Positions 44,985 to 58,500 of a stretch of 64,000 nt of DNA are shown here, piece after piece. The stretch is from Capsicum annuum. Its lineage: Eukaryota; Streptophyta; Magnoliopsida; Solanales; Solanaceae. The DNA lies in assembly GCF_002878395.1 (NCBI RefSeq), contig NC_061120.1, positions 116,114,705 to 116,178,704 of the forward strand. The letters run 5' to 3'. Position 1 is the first letter of the stretch, and every line of letters starts with the position of its first letter. Below the pieces are notes generated by a model, which did no database searches, was not told the DNA's origin, and worked only from the letters and a program-made list of their open reading frames with translations. The translations under genes and the position numbers were made by a program.

Positions 44985-46785
44985 ATGAAGGGATTCAAGA
45001 TCCCTCACTTGCAGATCCAAATGTGGCACTCCCCTGTGCTCCATTAGATCTGCATAATATTTCAGACTTACAAATATAAAAACTATTGGATAAAGAACGT
45101 AGATAAGTAGAAGAAGTTAGACTTACTACAGAGGCGGCAACAACTCAACAAGAAAGACTGGTACAACCTAGACAAGTTATTGATTGTTAAGTTCAGAAAG
45201 GCAGGTCTCCATTTATTCTAGCATATTAACACTTGGAACCATTTGAGAAAGATGAAGAAGATCTGGGTTATGTTGAGCCTTCAAAGTTCGTAGCCATTAT
45301 TCCTCCACTATTATCCCCTTATGTGAAGTTTGATATCACTAGTGTTATGATCCAACTGTTAAATCTGAAGGGTATATTTTCGGATGCAGCTAAGGATGAC
45401 ATAAATATGTACCTTATAAATTTTCTTAGGATCTGCACAAATTATAATATTCCAGGGGTTAATCAAGAAACATGAGATTGAGGTTTTTCCCATTTTCTTT
45501 GATAGGTGAAGCATCACTATGGCTAGGGGAACTTCTAAGAAGATCTATCACTACTTGGCACGAGTTGAAGACATAGTTTCTGAGCAGATTCTTCCCTCTT
45601 GTATGGATTTTATAGTTGAAGGATGAAATTTATAATTTTAGATAGCTACCTATAAATTCTATGCATGAGGATTGGTTTCAATTAAAAAAGAAGCTTAGCA
45701 TAGTAACAAATCACAAAAGTGGAGGATCTAACTTGTCTGATATTTTCTATTAATCATTGAATGGTAGTTCAAGAGATATGATAAACACTATTTCAGGAGT
45801 AGCATTTATGCATCCTCGCTAGAAAGATGCATTAGAAATGCTAGATAATATGGCAGTTACTAAATGACATACTTGAGATTCAGAATGTGGTGGTAGTGCA
45901 TATGCTATTAGAGAAACAAATACATATGCAGTAGTGAATAAAATAGTGGGATAAGAGGTTACACAACTTTGTACTGATATTGGGTTGCTTATGAAGCAAT
46001 TTGCATCAATAAGTGCTGAGTAGGTGAATGTAGTAGTGGCACAAGGGTCTACCTATAAACTATTTGAGATCGAATCTGAAGAAGAGGCAAAGTATCTTGA
46101 TCATAGATTGGTAGATTTCTGAGCCCAAGGGAAAGAAAATCAAGGTTGAAACTATTATAATAATAGATATAGAGATAGATGTAGAGACAGAGATGGTGAC
46201 TGACGGCATAAGGATGACTATAAGGAGAAAAGTGATAAATGTATTCCACTAGGTAGTCAAGATACAAAGTCCAGAATGGAGGAACATTTGGACAAGCTAG
46301 TAAAAGGACAAGAAAGTCAAGAGAACTGCTTGAAATATCTTAAAGATGATCTATCAAGATTGGATAAGAAAATTGAGTCACATACTACAACAATCAGGAA
46401 ATTGGAGTAGCAGTTCGGTCAGATATCAGCCACAGTAAACCAGAGGCAACCTGGTATTCTTCTAAGTAATATAGTGGTAAATCCCAAAAATGATAGTCAA
46501 TGCCATGCCATTACCACTCGAAGTGGTAAATTTACTTTAGACCTACCTGTACCCATAGTTTATGAGCAAAAGAGTAAAGATGAGTCGATTGATATTAGGA
46601 GCAGTAGCAATATGAATGAAGGAGAAGAGAAGGCCATAGAGCCTGTGCTAAAGCCTATTATAAGACCCTTTCCTCCCCATCCACAAATAATGAGAAATAA
46701 ACAAGAAGAAGGTAAGTATCAAAATTTTTTATGTATGTTAAAAGAGTTAACTATCAACATATCACTTGTAGAGGCATTGAAGTAG
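44985..46785 (+). pseudogene. Athila-like Gag
   Basis: The frame shows NVALPCAPLDL early on, then the block at 45233-45475 (SKFVAIIPPLLSPYVKFDIT, INMYLINFLRICTNYNIPGV), then in other frames LRFFPFSLIGEASLWLGEL and RRSITTWHELK near 45480-45570, typical of the plant retrotransposon Gag domain. The C-terminal part at 46474-46785 has NDSQCHAITTRSGK and a proline-rich stretch (RPFPPHPQ), the usual Athila lead-in to protease. Multiple stops; no intact zinc knuckle seen. Confidence 0.78.
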
Positions 46786-47430
46786 ATGTCAGGATATGAA
46801 AAATTCATGAAGGATTTGATCACCAATAAAAGTTTAGTCAGTTATGAGCCAATCGACAATATTCATCATTGTAGTACTGTAGTCATTAGATCTTTAGTAG
46901 AGTATAAAGAGGACTCTGACACTTCCACAATACCTTGCACTATTGGGTCTTTCCAATTAACCCGAGCATTATGTGATTTGGGGATAGCATCAACTTCATT
47001 CCCTTTGACTTAATCAAACAGTAGGGTTGGGAGCTTCTAAACAAACTACCATGAGACTAGTTATGGCGGACAATATAGTGAAGAAGCTTGTTGGTATCCT
47101 TTATGATATTTTGGTAAAAGTGTTTTTTTTTATATTTTCTACTGATTTTGTTATATTAGATTGTGAAGTAGACTTTCAAGTCCTGATTATTTTGGGATGA
47201 CCATTTTTGGTTACAGGTAGGATGCTGATTGACCTGGATAAAGGACATCTGATGCTGCGACACAATGATGAACAAGTGATATTCAACGTATGTAAATCTA
47301 TGAAGCAGCCTGATGAATTGAGAGTGGTGTCCATGTTTAATATAGCTAATGAGGAGATAAATTCATTCTATGCTATTGATGTAGTTACTCTATGGGATAA
47401 TGGTTCTAATACGATTGTTCCTAATTAAGA
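46786..47430 (+). pseudogene. Athila-like aspartic protease
   Basis: SGYEKFMKDLITNKS and IPCTIGSFQLTRALCDLGI lead to the active-site region; ALCDLG corresponds to the AL(C)DLGAS motif of Athila proteases, here with the DLG kept. After a stop, ILVKVF..FVILDC and GRMLIDLDKGHLMLR (47200-47290) follow. The protease cuts the polyprotein. Confidence 0.7.
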
Positions 47431-48620
47431 GAGGTTAGGTGTCGAAGCTCTTATAGCTGTGATTATGAATTTTGTCTTTGAAGGATCTAGGAGTAGAGAA
47501 GTTAGTGGGTTCATTGCATGTGGATGATTATAATTATGAACTAAAAATCTTGATCTAGAATTAAAGAATTGAACTACTCCACCTGTTTGCCCATCCATTG
47601 AGGAACCACCGATGTTAGAGTTGAAGACCCTCTCATCTCACTTAAGGTATGCATTTTTTAGGGGCCAACAACACTTTGCCGGTTATTACTGCAGCTGATG
47701 TAAGCCAATTAGAGGTAGAAGCATTACTGTTAGTGTTGTAGAATTTCAAGAGGGCCATTGAATGGTCCATTGAAGATATTATGGGTATTCCACCTGGTTT
47801 GTATACTCACAAAATTCAGCTTAAGCTGGATTGTATTCCATCTAAGAACATTAGCTTTGACTCAATCCTCATATGCAGGAGGTTATTTAGAAGAAGATCA
47901 TCAAGTGGTTGGATACTGGTGTAGTGTTTCCCATTGCTGATACCAAGCGGGTTAGTCTAATTCAATGTGTACCTAGAAGGGTGGAATAACTATCGTACCT
48001 AATGAGAAGAATAAACTGGTGCCTATAAGACCAGCCACTGGATAGAGAGTGTGTATGGATTATAAGAAGCTGAATGCATATACTCAGAAGGACCATTTTC
48101 CTATGTCGTTCATGGATCAGATGTTGGACAGGTTAGTAGATAGAGGATGGTACTATTTTCTTGACATATACTTAGGTTATAATCAGATCATTATTGCATT
48201 GGAGGACTAAGAAATGACTACATTTACATGTCTTTATGGGACCTTTGCATTCAAGCGGATGCCATTTGGGCTATGCAATGCCCCAACCACATTTCAAAGA
48301 AGTGTGATGTCAATTTTTTTTGATATGGTCGAAGACACTATTGAAGTTGTTATGGATGATTTTTTTGATGTTGGTGATTCTTTTGATGACTCCTTATTCA
48401 CTTGGCAAAGGCTATACGAAGGTGTGAAGAATGCAACTTGGTGCTTCATTAGGAAAAGTTCCATTTCATGGTTAAAGAGGGAATTGTGCTTGGGTGCAAA
48501 ATTTTAAAGAGAGGCATAGATGTTAATTGATCAAAGACTGAGGTGATTGAAAACTACCTTATCCAATTTCTATAAAGGGAATTTAGAGTTTTCTAGGGCA
48601 TGTAGGTTTTTATAGGCGAT
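47431..48620 (+). pseudogene. Athila-like reverse transcriptase
   Basis: From VCMDYKKLNAYTQKDHFP (about 48050) through MLDRLVDRGWYYFLDIYLGY, a stop, TTFTCLYGTFAFKRMPFGLC, NAPTTFQRSVMSIF, to the catalytic VVMDDFFDVGDSFDD (about 48342-48390). Two of the three catalytic Asp are readable in MDD. Upstream, 47640-48040 holds the approach region with frame breaks. Confidence 0.82.
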
Positions 48621-48625
48621 TTATC

Positions 48626-49145
48626 ATGGACTTCTCGAACATTGCTTGCCTACTTTATAAGCTTCTTGAGAATGAGGTGAAATTTGGTTTTGATGATGCA
48701 TGTAAGAAGTCTTTTGAAATCCTAAAAGAGAAGTTGGTGTCTTCTCCAATCATTGTGTCTCCTGATTGGTCCTCACCTTTCAAGATTATATGTGATGCTA
48801 GCGGATTAGCCTTACGGGTTGTACTAGGCAAACGAAAGAAAAAATTCCATCATTCCATCTACTTTTCTAGTAAGGCACTAAATCCTGCTTAAAATAACTA
48901 TACCATAATGGAGCAAGAATTATTAGTAGTTGTTTTTTCCCTTAAAATGTTTAGATCTTACTTTATTGGGACAAAGGTGATTGTGCACAGAGACCATGCA
49001 GCATCGTGGTACTTAATGGCTAAGAAGGATGCAAAGCCGAGGCTTAACCATTGGGTGCTGCTGTTTCAAGAATTTGATTTTGAGGTGAAAGATAGAAAAG
49101 TCAGAAAAAATCAAGTTACGGATCACTTGTCTAGACTAGAGGAGG
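48626..49145 (+). pseudogene. Athila-like RNase H
   Basis: FSNIACLLYKLLENEVKFGF and CKKSFEILKEKLVSSPII are the RT-RNase H connection; [50 protein letters not shown] and [20 protein letters not shown] follow. The stop at about 48891 splits the domain. Confidence 0.82.
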
Positions 49146-50475
49146 AAGCGATGCATATGGTTGCTAAGGGATTGCAGATTAATGATAGTTTTCCAGATGA
49201 ACAAATTTTTATAGCTTCCCAAGATTTAATTCCATGGTTTGCAGATTATGCTAATTACTTATCAAGTGATCTAGTCCTAGAAGTTCTTTCATATCGGCAA
49301 AGGAAGAAGGTCATGCACGAGGTAAGAAAATTTTTCTTGGATGAACCTTATCTTTTCAAAATTTGTGCAGATGGAATCATTTGTAGAAGTATACCTAAAG
49401 TAAAGATGATGAGCATACTTAAAGCCTACCATGCATCGCCAGTTGGGGGTCACCATGGAGGGGACTACATAACTCATAAGATCCTAAAATGTGGCTACTA
49501 TTGGTCAACTCTATACAAAGATGCTCATGACTATGTAGCTGCCAGGATCAATGCCAGCGACAAGGTACTATTTTTAGAAGACATGAATTACCTATGACCC
49601 CTATTCTAGACTTGGAAGTGTTTGATGATGGGGCATATATTTCTTGGGACCTTTCATAAGTTCGTGTGGCATGAAGTACGTACTTGTGGATGTTGACTAT
49701 GTTTTGAAGAGGGTAAAAGAAGTTGCACTTCCTAATAATGAAATAATGAGTGTCACCATATTTCTAAGAAAGAATATATTTTCTCAATTCGGGATGCCAC
49801 GTGCTATTATTAGTTATAGAGGGTCATATTTTTGCAATTATATATTTAAGAGTCTGCTTGACAAATATGGAGTGAATCACAAGGTGGAAACACCTTATCA
49901 TCCGCAGACTAGTGGACAAGTTGAGGTGTCCAATATAGAAATCAAGTCCATATTAGCAAAGACTGTGAATGCCAATAGGAATGATTGGGCTAAAATGTTA
50001 GATGATGCATTATGGGCTTACCGTACTATTTACAAAGCCCCATAGGTGCTTCACCTTATCATCTTGTGTATGACAAAGCTTACCATTTACCAATTGAGAT
50101 TAAACATAAGGTACTATGGGCATTGAAGAAAAGAAAACTTAGAGTGGAACGATACAGCAAAAGCAAGCTTGAATAATATCAATGAGCTGGAAGAATTTTA
50201 GCTCTTGACATATAAAAGTTCATCAATTTATAAAGAAAAGATGAAATTGCATCATGATCGCAAGATTGAGAAGGGGATTTTTGAAAAAGGTGACCAAGTG
50301 CTACTATACAATCCAAGCATCATTTGTTTCCACGAAAGCTAAAGTCAAGATGTCATGGTCCATTCACAGTGACAAGGGTTTATCCCTATGGTTCTTTAGA
50401 AATAAAAAAGTTTGGTGTAAGCCCATTTAAGGTAAATAGACAAAGAGTAAATCACTATATGGTAAAGGTAGGATA
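49146..50475 (+). pseudogene. Athila-like integrase
   Basis: The zinc region is [20 protein letters not shown], but the CxxC half is lost in [11 protein letters not shown]. After a frame break: [19 protein letters not shown] (first catalytic Asp region), [20 protein letters not shown], where relatives have SDGGSHF, so the second Asp is lost, and [20 protein letters not shown] with the Glu kept. The C-terminal GPF/Y-like part (GPFTVT, YPYGSLEI, FKVN, VNHYMVKVG) extends to 50475. The pol frame ends there. Confidence 0.82.
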
Positions 50476-50531
50476 GGTGAAAGAAGTGGCTGATATTGAC
50501 CTTGATGAAGTCTGAGTAATCAAGGCAGCTG

Positions 50532-50663
50532 CGTCATGCCATGATGGTAAATCAAGCACTATATGAAAGGCAACCCATGACCTAGTTGGTGAAATCTGAA
50601 TATCCAACTTAGCCAAGTCGAGCCACGAGGTTAAATCAAGCGCTGCATGATAGGCAACCCATG
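50532..50663 (+). repeat. Post-pol direct doublet of the Athila-like element
   Basis: Two related 47-48 bp units, 50532-50579 and 50617-50663, both with TAAATCAAGC and ending GGCAACCCATG. A segment of the style GCCGCGACGTTAAA..AAGCGCT..GGAGGCAACCCA is often found directly after pol in Athila elements (family knowledge); here it is doubled. Confidence 0.65.
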
Positions 50664-51997
50664 TTTTTTACTTATTTAATTTACAGGGTAATATGTTTGT
50701 TCAATGTGCAGGACTAAAAGAATGTAGGAAAAATCTAGAAAAGTAAAGAAGTTACCATATAGACTCTTTACAAGTAGTATCAATATGGTATGACTCATGA
50801 GTAGGGCTCATATTTACCTAGGACAGAAATTAAAATTAGGCATAAGTTTCTGGAACGAATACAATTCCCAATATGATCCGTATCCATTGGGTATGGTTCA
50901 TAACTAAAAATCGTATCTACTCTTGAACATAGGTAAGTCCCTAGGCTATACGAGTCAAAGAAATGACCAGTAAGACTGGGTACGAGTCATATCCACCACT
51001 CGTACCCAAGGTTACTAGGTCACTTCTCAGGTTGACCCAGCCCAATGATTAAATAAAATAGAAAAATGGGACACAATCGGGCATCCAATCAAAATAAGTT
51101 GTATCCACTCCATTTTCCCTAATTTTGAGCTTCAATCTGAAAAATCAACATGTTTTCATGTCGATTAAGTTACTAACTACCTTAATTTCTTATTATGTCA
51201 TAATTGTAACTCGAATTTGAGGCCACTAAGATCCAAAATAAAAATCTACTACTCCCCACTGACCAAGTAAGTTTCTCAACTTATTTTTTCTACATTGTAA
51301 GTTGAAATGATTATTATGTGATATTGTAAACTTGGTTTAAGTAGAATTTCTATATGTCTTTGTTTATTGGTGCTCTAGTTTATGTATTTTTGTTGAAATT
51401 GTGAAATGGGGGTAGAACTAGGGTTTATGAAAGGATTTTGATGTCTATACGGGTTTAGTTGCTGGATATAGCAAAAAATTAGTCGTGGGTACTTTGGGAA
51501 TTTTCATTGGAGTCAAACTTTGAAGTTGGACTTTTATATTGCAGTAGATATAAAAATTATTACGACTCGTACCTATTGGTACAAGAGTTGTAATGAGACT
51601 CGTACGCACTGACATCATGAAAGTCTAACAAATTGAATGTTCTGGAATAGATTTGACTCAACCATATGAGTCGTGTCCAGACCATACGGCTTGTATACGT
51701 TAATCGTACTCACATGGGAAGAATTAAAAGAGAATTAATATTTCTAACTTGCTTACGACTGTTGGTCACGAGTCGTACCTATTTCGTACAACTGGTAAGA
51801 AGGAGTCATAAGCAGACCAGTAAACAAAAGTCATGCACTATTTAAGATACTACTCAGTTATACGAGTCATACCCGGTGGGTACGACCAGTACCCATCACT
51901 CGTACCCAACTCAGATAAGGCACATTGAACTTTATTTTTATATTTTTCTATTCCTTTCTTTTTCTTAGTTACTAATATTATTGTATTTGTAGTTACA
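50664..51997 (+). other. Athila-like spacer between pol and the third ORF
   Basis: No coding domain. The stretch contains many TACGAGTC and ACTCGTAC motifs, single or in inverted pairs, at 50935-51010, 51560-51610, 51660-51710, 51750-51800 and 51855-51910, and their surroundings GGTACGA. No function is known to me. Confidence 0.55.
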
Positions 51998-53898
51998 ATG
52001 CCTCTAAAGAATGCTTCATCCTCCAAACTATGTACTAAGAAAGTAAATAAGCAACCACCGATTGAGAGTGAGGAAACCAACTTCTCCAAATTTTAAACCA
52101 TATTGGAAAGAAACAAAGAAGAATATGATAGAACCAGATCCAAGAAAGCTATTCATAAAGGAAAGGCAGCTGCTAAGGCAAAGCGGAAGAAGTTTGTTCC
52201 CCGAGAGTCTGAGACACCACCACTAAAGGGACCGAGGATAAAGAATACAACTCTGTTTGCTCTATACACACCTCAGCCTATTAATGATGATGATATTGAG
52301 ACTGAATCAAATTCAGTAAAGAAAAGTTTAGTTGAAGCTCAGGGTCCTGAGGTAGATGCTACCCTGATAGACAAATAAGCCTCCCCACTCACATTGGTCC
52401 CTGTTCTAGTGCCCATCATCTAATGATGGGGATGGAATGGCATGTTGGAGATTTTTAACTTGGGGTTGTCTTATCTTATAAGTGGTAAGATAATAAGAGT
52501 GCTATATTCGAAGAAGGGAATGACTACTACGGGGATAGTGGAGTTACCCGAGTTTGCAGAATTCTTCTGACAGTATGGATTTGAATCGATGATGAAAGCA
52601 CTTGGGAAATATAGAAAGGTACTCATCCATCAGTTTTACACAGCTTATAAGAGAGAGATACAGAGGTATTATCCATAGGGTATATTGTGGAAGGAAGGTG
52701 AGTCTATTACCTCCTTGATGATCTATAGAGTTTGGGTTGATATATCACCCCAAACCATTAGGGGATTCTTGTATGGGCCAGAATATTATGCTTCGACCAA
52801 TACCGGTGAGATGGACTACATAATAGCAAAGATAAGAAAAATCTCTAAGAGAATGCTGGAAACTGATAATAAAATAGTGATGTTTAGATAGATAGCTTAG
52901 TGGATAGCTGCACATAGTGAGCATGCGACTTGGGTTGTAAGAGATATTGGTGATTTACAGAAGATAAAGAAGGAAACCTTTAACTTTGTGGGCAAGTCTT
53001 AGTGGACACTATCCCTACAATGACCATGTCCCACTACAGGAGATGATGTTTTGAGACCAGCCTAGACTTCTATGATAGCTAGTTTCCCAGCTGGGTATGC
53101 ATTCAATGTTGGTGAGTTCTTGGCTAGAGAGATAAAAGATAGAAAAGTTGGGGGCAAAAGGCATTACAGGACTACCCCTACATGATTATGCAAATTTGCC
53201 AAGCAGTGGGAGTTATGAAGATCCCTTGGGTTGATAAGATGATTGAGGCTAGAAGGACGTTTGATATTGGGATGATTTGAGATTTGATGACTTATAGTGG
53301 TTACTTATAGTGCCCCACCGCCAGTCCAGTCTGTGCCACCTTGGCCATGGGGTATGCCTCCCAATATTACATTGATTCCCCAGACTGCATGGATAAAGTT
53401 ATGACCCAACTAGCTATGAGTGTGGTGAAGGTAGGTCAAATGGATGGCAGAGTAATAAGTTGGATGGATCGGTAGTTTGAGGAACAAGATAGGCGAGTAC
53501 AAAGATTCCTAGATGCATTTGAGTCAAGGATTAATCAATAGTTAGGCACTGGGTAGACTCCCAATGCTACTGATGTTAGATATGAGATTGATGAGATAAA
53601 GAAGATGGTCATTGAGTGGTATGAGAGGTTGGTGGTTACTAATCACATGGTGGATACTATCATTCCGATAGTCGAGCTACCTAACATTTGGTCAGATTTA
53701 GCAGATGTACAGGTTGAGGAGACCAAAAAAGAGAAGAATAGAAAGAATAGGGAAGCTACAACAGCTAGGAAGAAAGCCAAACTCAAAAGAATCTCAGATG
53801 AGGCTGATCGAGTGACACAAATCAAGAAGATGTCCATGGGAACTAGTGGGTCGAGAGCTCCAGTTACTAATATTGAAGGGGTTGATTTTGTTCCCTAG
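51998..53898 (+). pseudogene. Third ORF of the Athila-like element
   Basis: It starts at the ATG 51998-52000 (MPLKNASSSKLCTKKVN), with a TAA at about 52096, then a very basic region (RTRSKKAIHKGKAAAKAKRK), PLKGPRIKNTTLFALYTPQP, the block at 52685-52891 (YRVWVDISPQTIRGFLYGPE), and a C-terminal charged helix (53605-53898, TKKEKNRKNREATTARKKAK) ending EGVDFVP. This frame sits where Athila elements carry their env-like ORF; I see no signal peptide, transmembrane helix or glycosylation-rich ectodomain, so I do not call it an envelope protein. Several internal stops. Confidence 0.65.
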
Positions 53899-55494
53899 CT
53901 GCTATTGATTCAGTCTCAATTATTGGTATAGTATTTGATAAGAGTGGGACCCGATCTGAGGGTCAACATTCTGATATTGATGCTCCAGTGCCCTGAGCAC
54001 CTATGTATGACTCATATCCTTACTCTATTTTATTTTTGTAGCACTTTGGAAAATGCAATGTTCTTTAATTGGGGTTGGGGGTTATTTCAAAATATTTTGG
54101 GCATAGTTTGAAAACTTGCAGACGTAGCTAGAACTAAAAGTTTGTTATGACTTGCAGGTTTGATGTGGGCAGCTGAGAGAGGGAGTAGTTTAGCGTGCCT
54201 ATGGCAGTATATTTTTTATTTTTGATTATGATTTATGGATTTTGAATAATTTTAGTTGTATTGAAAGATTTTGATTCTGTTTTAATCTATACTTTATGAC
54301 TGCTAAAACTGCTGATTCAAAATACTAAATTATTGTGAAAATTGGTGCCCCCTAAAAAATGTGGTTTAATTAATTGTGTGATTTGTATATATGTGTGAAA
54401 ATTTTGAGTATCTGATAGTGACATTAGGATTAGGGATAGTATAGTTCAGGAAAAAACAATTGCACAGTTGGATAACTAGTACTTAGTTGTGTAGTCCTGG
54501 GCAATTTTGTGCAAGGTTTACTAATTTCTTGGTTGAGTTGGAATCTAGAACTTTCCCTGTTTCTTTTACCTAGGTCAAGGATAGTTAAGTAGAAGATGAT
54601 CATAGGCCCTTGTTGTATGAGTCCACTTAAGCCTAAAATTCCTTAACCAAATGAATAAATCCCTTTGATCCAAATGTTTGATCCTGCATAGACCAATTTT
54701 TTTTGTTACACTATCACCTTCCTATTTAACTTATAATAAACCTATTTTGGCACTGGTCTCCTGTGGACACTGTTCACCTCAACTTAGGTAAATTGCCTAA
54801 GTTGAGGTTGCTATTATAGGGGTGAGTAGGAAGAAAATGAGTATGAAGAATATGCGTAGAAGAAAAATAGTTGAAACATGGGTAGGTATGAAGAAAAAAA
54901 AGATAAGAATGAGAAAAATAAATTTTAGAAAGCCGCAGTTGACCCAATTAGCATGTGATTTAAAGAAAAAATATATCAAAAAGATATCATACCAGCCTTA
55001 AGCCTACATTTCAAGCCAAATAAAGCCCTATAGTGATCTTAACATTACTGTTTGACAGCTTAGGAAAAGAGCATAAGGGCAAGCCTATGGTATTCTGTGC
55101 ACACAAGTGATACTTCTTTATGTGTGAGAGTCATTTGTTATATTCCTGAATAGATTGGTCTATCCATGAAGAGTGAATAGGATTTCTTTAGTTGTGAGTG
55201 CACATGAGATATGCTGTTAGGTTGCTAGATTATTTGACAAATATAAATTATTTCTATGCCCAAGTGTCTATTTCTAATGTAATGCCATCATTGGATTACT
55301 TCATGTTTCTACATGAGCTAAATTTCTATATGTAAGTTTGGGTTGAAAATTTGAAAAATTAAGAGGGGAACAACAATATTGAAATTTAATTCAAAATCAC
55401 TGCCATGGGTTACTTCAGAACTTCCTGTTTAAGCATCCACATTGTGCGAGCAAATAATTATTTGGTTTTGTTTGCCTGAGGACATGCAAAAGTC
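53899..55494 (+). other. Athila-like 3' untranslated region
   Basis: About 1.6 kb of AT-rich sequence with no coding domain. Its end (GACATGCAAAAGTCTAAGCT) runs into the purine-rich start of the LTR. Confidence 0.5.
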
Positions 55495-55507
55495 TAAGCT
55501 GAGGGTG
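55495..55507 (+). other. Polypurine tract region of the Athila-like element
   Basis: TAAGCTGAGGGTG directly before TTGATGTGGCATGG, matching the Athila pattern of a G-rich tract preceding the LTR. The tract is weaker than in intact elements. Confidence 0.5.
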
Positions 55508-58500
55508 TTGATGTGGCATGGAAACATGACACTTTTGATGCTTAAAACCATGAATATATGCATGAACTTAGGGTATTTTGTTAGATATGATTCACTTTGG
55601 TGTGAATTGTAGGTAAAATAGGTCTGCAATAGTATTTGAACAAAAAGATAAGAAAAATACCTGAAAAAGACCAACTCTGATCAGTATACAGGTCAGCTAA
55701 TGAATCATAATGGTCGATACGACTAATATGCTGAATCATATGAGTAACAAAACCAAAAGCCAAAGCAAGGAGCCAAGTGTGAGAAAGATACGACTTAAGT
55801 ATCCTGGTCGTAGGCAAGGATACAATTCGTATACCAATGTCAAAAGCGTAACAGAAACCAAGATACCATCTAGGAGTTTAAGTGTCAAAAGTATACGAGT
55901 CAAAAGTCTGAGTACGACCCATATAGGGATCTCGTATACAAACCAGTGTTCAAGACCTAAAAAGACGAAAGTCCCAGGTGAATGTGGATAAAGTACATGA
56001 GTCATACACTCAGATACGACTCATAAACGGAAGTTGTATGATGAATAGATATTTGAATACTTAGGGAGATAAGACACTAGAACAGATATGATAAGGTAGG
56101 GTACGACTCGTAAGCTGAGGATACGAGTGAAGACCGAGTCGTACCGACTGCTAACTTAACTTTACCTTTCCTATTTTTAATTAGATTTTTATTTTATTTT
56201 GAGATACTATAAATACCATAGGGTTTATCTATTATTAGGTTACTTTCTTTTACATATTATGACGTACTATTTACGCACTATTACACATTATTACATACTT
56301 TTACAATTGTTCTTGAGATCTTAGGGTTTTATTCAATTAAATACTTTGGTGTTTATTCATCTTATTCTTATGGAATTGATTTTATCCATTCTTCATTGAT
56401 AATCATACTTTCTTGCACAAACATAAGAGACTAATCTCCTTAGCTAGAGTCATGGGAACCCTGGTGGATTAGCTATATAGAGGAGGTGTGAGACACAATT
56501 ATTCTAGGGTTTCTGCATGTATCTTAATTCTTCTTTGGATTAATTAACCTCAAAGCAGCTGCAGTCGCTTGAGATTGCCTGTATTCACATCAATTCAATT
56601 ACCAAGAAGCTTGAGATTAGGAAATGAAGATTAAGATAGTGATTTGAGATTAAATAATAAATCATTCCATCTTATCACTTGATCCTACCTTGACAAGTTT
56701 ATTTGAGGTCGTAGTAAGGGGAAACAAGGAAACACCGTGAGACGATAACCAAGTAAAGGGTGAAATTTATCTTGTAGCTTATCCGACAGTTGATAAGACT
56801 TATCTGGTTGGCTTTAAATACAGAAAAATAGAAAAGTTGGTTGATCATGAGAAATTTATGCAGTTTGGAAGCCAGGGGTAACAGAGACCTAGTGTTTGTC
56901 TCATATTGATTTTAACTCAAAAGCACTAAAGAATTGGTTACTATTTTAATTGATAGCAAAATCCCCCCATTTACTTTCCTATACTACTCGTGGATTTCAT
57001 TAAGGAAATCAATTGTTCACGTTTTCATGGTGGGATCGATGTAATATCCTGTACTCTTTTCTAGGTTGAAATTGTCTAAAAAAATATTAGAAACTTTCTT
57101 TGAAAGATGAATCTGCCTCTGTACATGTGATATTTTTAAGATTTTCACTTTTTTTCATGTAGGAAATTCAACAAGCTTTCCATCGATATAAGCTTTTCTT
57201 AAATCCATAACCGGGTAAGAAGTTATGACTATTTCAAGTGCCCATTGTAAAACAATGTCATATTGGTCAGTGGCGCACCGCGCCATAAGCTAAAATGGAT
57301 ATTGTCCTTTTCCAGTGTCATAGCGTGATTTTCCCCGCGTAACGCCAAACTTCTAGATCACAAAATGGCTCCGCATCACGCCATACCTCAATTTCCCTAT
57401 TGTCAAATTTGAATGACACGATGCAATAGCGCCGCGTCTTACCAGGGGTCCAATTAGGGAAATTTTAACTGAAATTAAAAGATGCATTTAGGGTTAAAAG
57501 GTTCAATTTTCCACGCCTATTTAAGCCCTTTAACACGAGATTCAGCTATTGGGAACCTAAATTATACTCTCTTCTCTCAAAAACCTCTCAAGAACAACGT
57601 ATGACTTTTCATAGAAGATTCAAAATCAAGAATTTCCTCCGTCAATGTTCATGTATTTATGAACCAAGGTATGCACAGTGTTCATTCATGGATTTCTTCC
57701 ATCCATGAAGCTCAAGAACCTTGTTTTATCTATAAATCATGGTATTTATGTTGTAGGTTATTTGTAATCATGTTGTTGACGTTGATTGATTTAAAATTTG
57801 GAATCTTTGTATTTGTTTTTATGATATTATGTTAACATACAAGATAAAATCCATGAATTTAGTTGCTTATGATGTGTAATCTGATGATTTCACCGATGCC
57901 CTAAATTGTGCATGCAAGGTGTTTGATAAAAGCTTGGAAGAGCAGAAATTATGCCTTATAGCCCAAAACATAAACTAAATGTGACATGCTTGTCATCCTA
58001 TTATGTTTATATAATTTCCATGCTATCACTGTGAAATTTGTATGTTATTGGAATGCCCATGATATTAGAACATGAGATTATGATATGATTATAAGCATTC
58101 CTGTCTATGTTAGATAGTATGATAACCATGTACTTTATGAAATCCACAACTTATTATATTATGGATTGCTGATGTTGGTCATGTATTCAAGAAAGTCAGG
58201 CTTTGTTAGTTTCTTTCCGTCGAGTCCTAGGGGAACTTGTACCCGATAATTTAGCTGTATGCCTAGAGCTAATGTCATGTTTTCAAGATACTCTCAGTCA
58301 ATCCATGTTCATTAGAATTCAATCAGTCTCATAACTCAGGAAAACTTAGTAATCTCAGTAATATTTTGTCAGTCAATGGAACTCAGTTTTCTCAGTCCAG
58401 TTCAGTTCAGTAACCCATGTTCAGTGTCTATTTAGATACGAGTATAAATTAGCACCGAGTGAACCCAAGGATGGCAACTCACCTGCCAGTAGAGTATGTG

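Noticed and set aside
46786..50475. Endogenous pararetrovirus
   Set aside because: An integrase follows the RNase H and there is no movement or coat protein signature; gypsy order fits.
51998..53898. Envelope gene of an endogenous retrovirus
   Set aside because: No hydrophobic signal or membrane helix is visible in the readable parts; kept as an uncharacterised third ORF.
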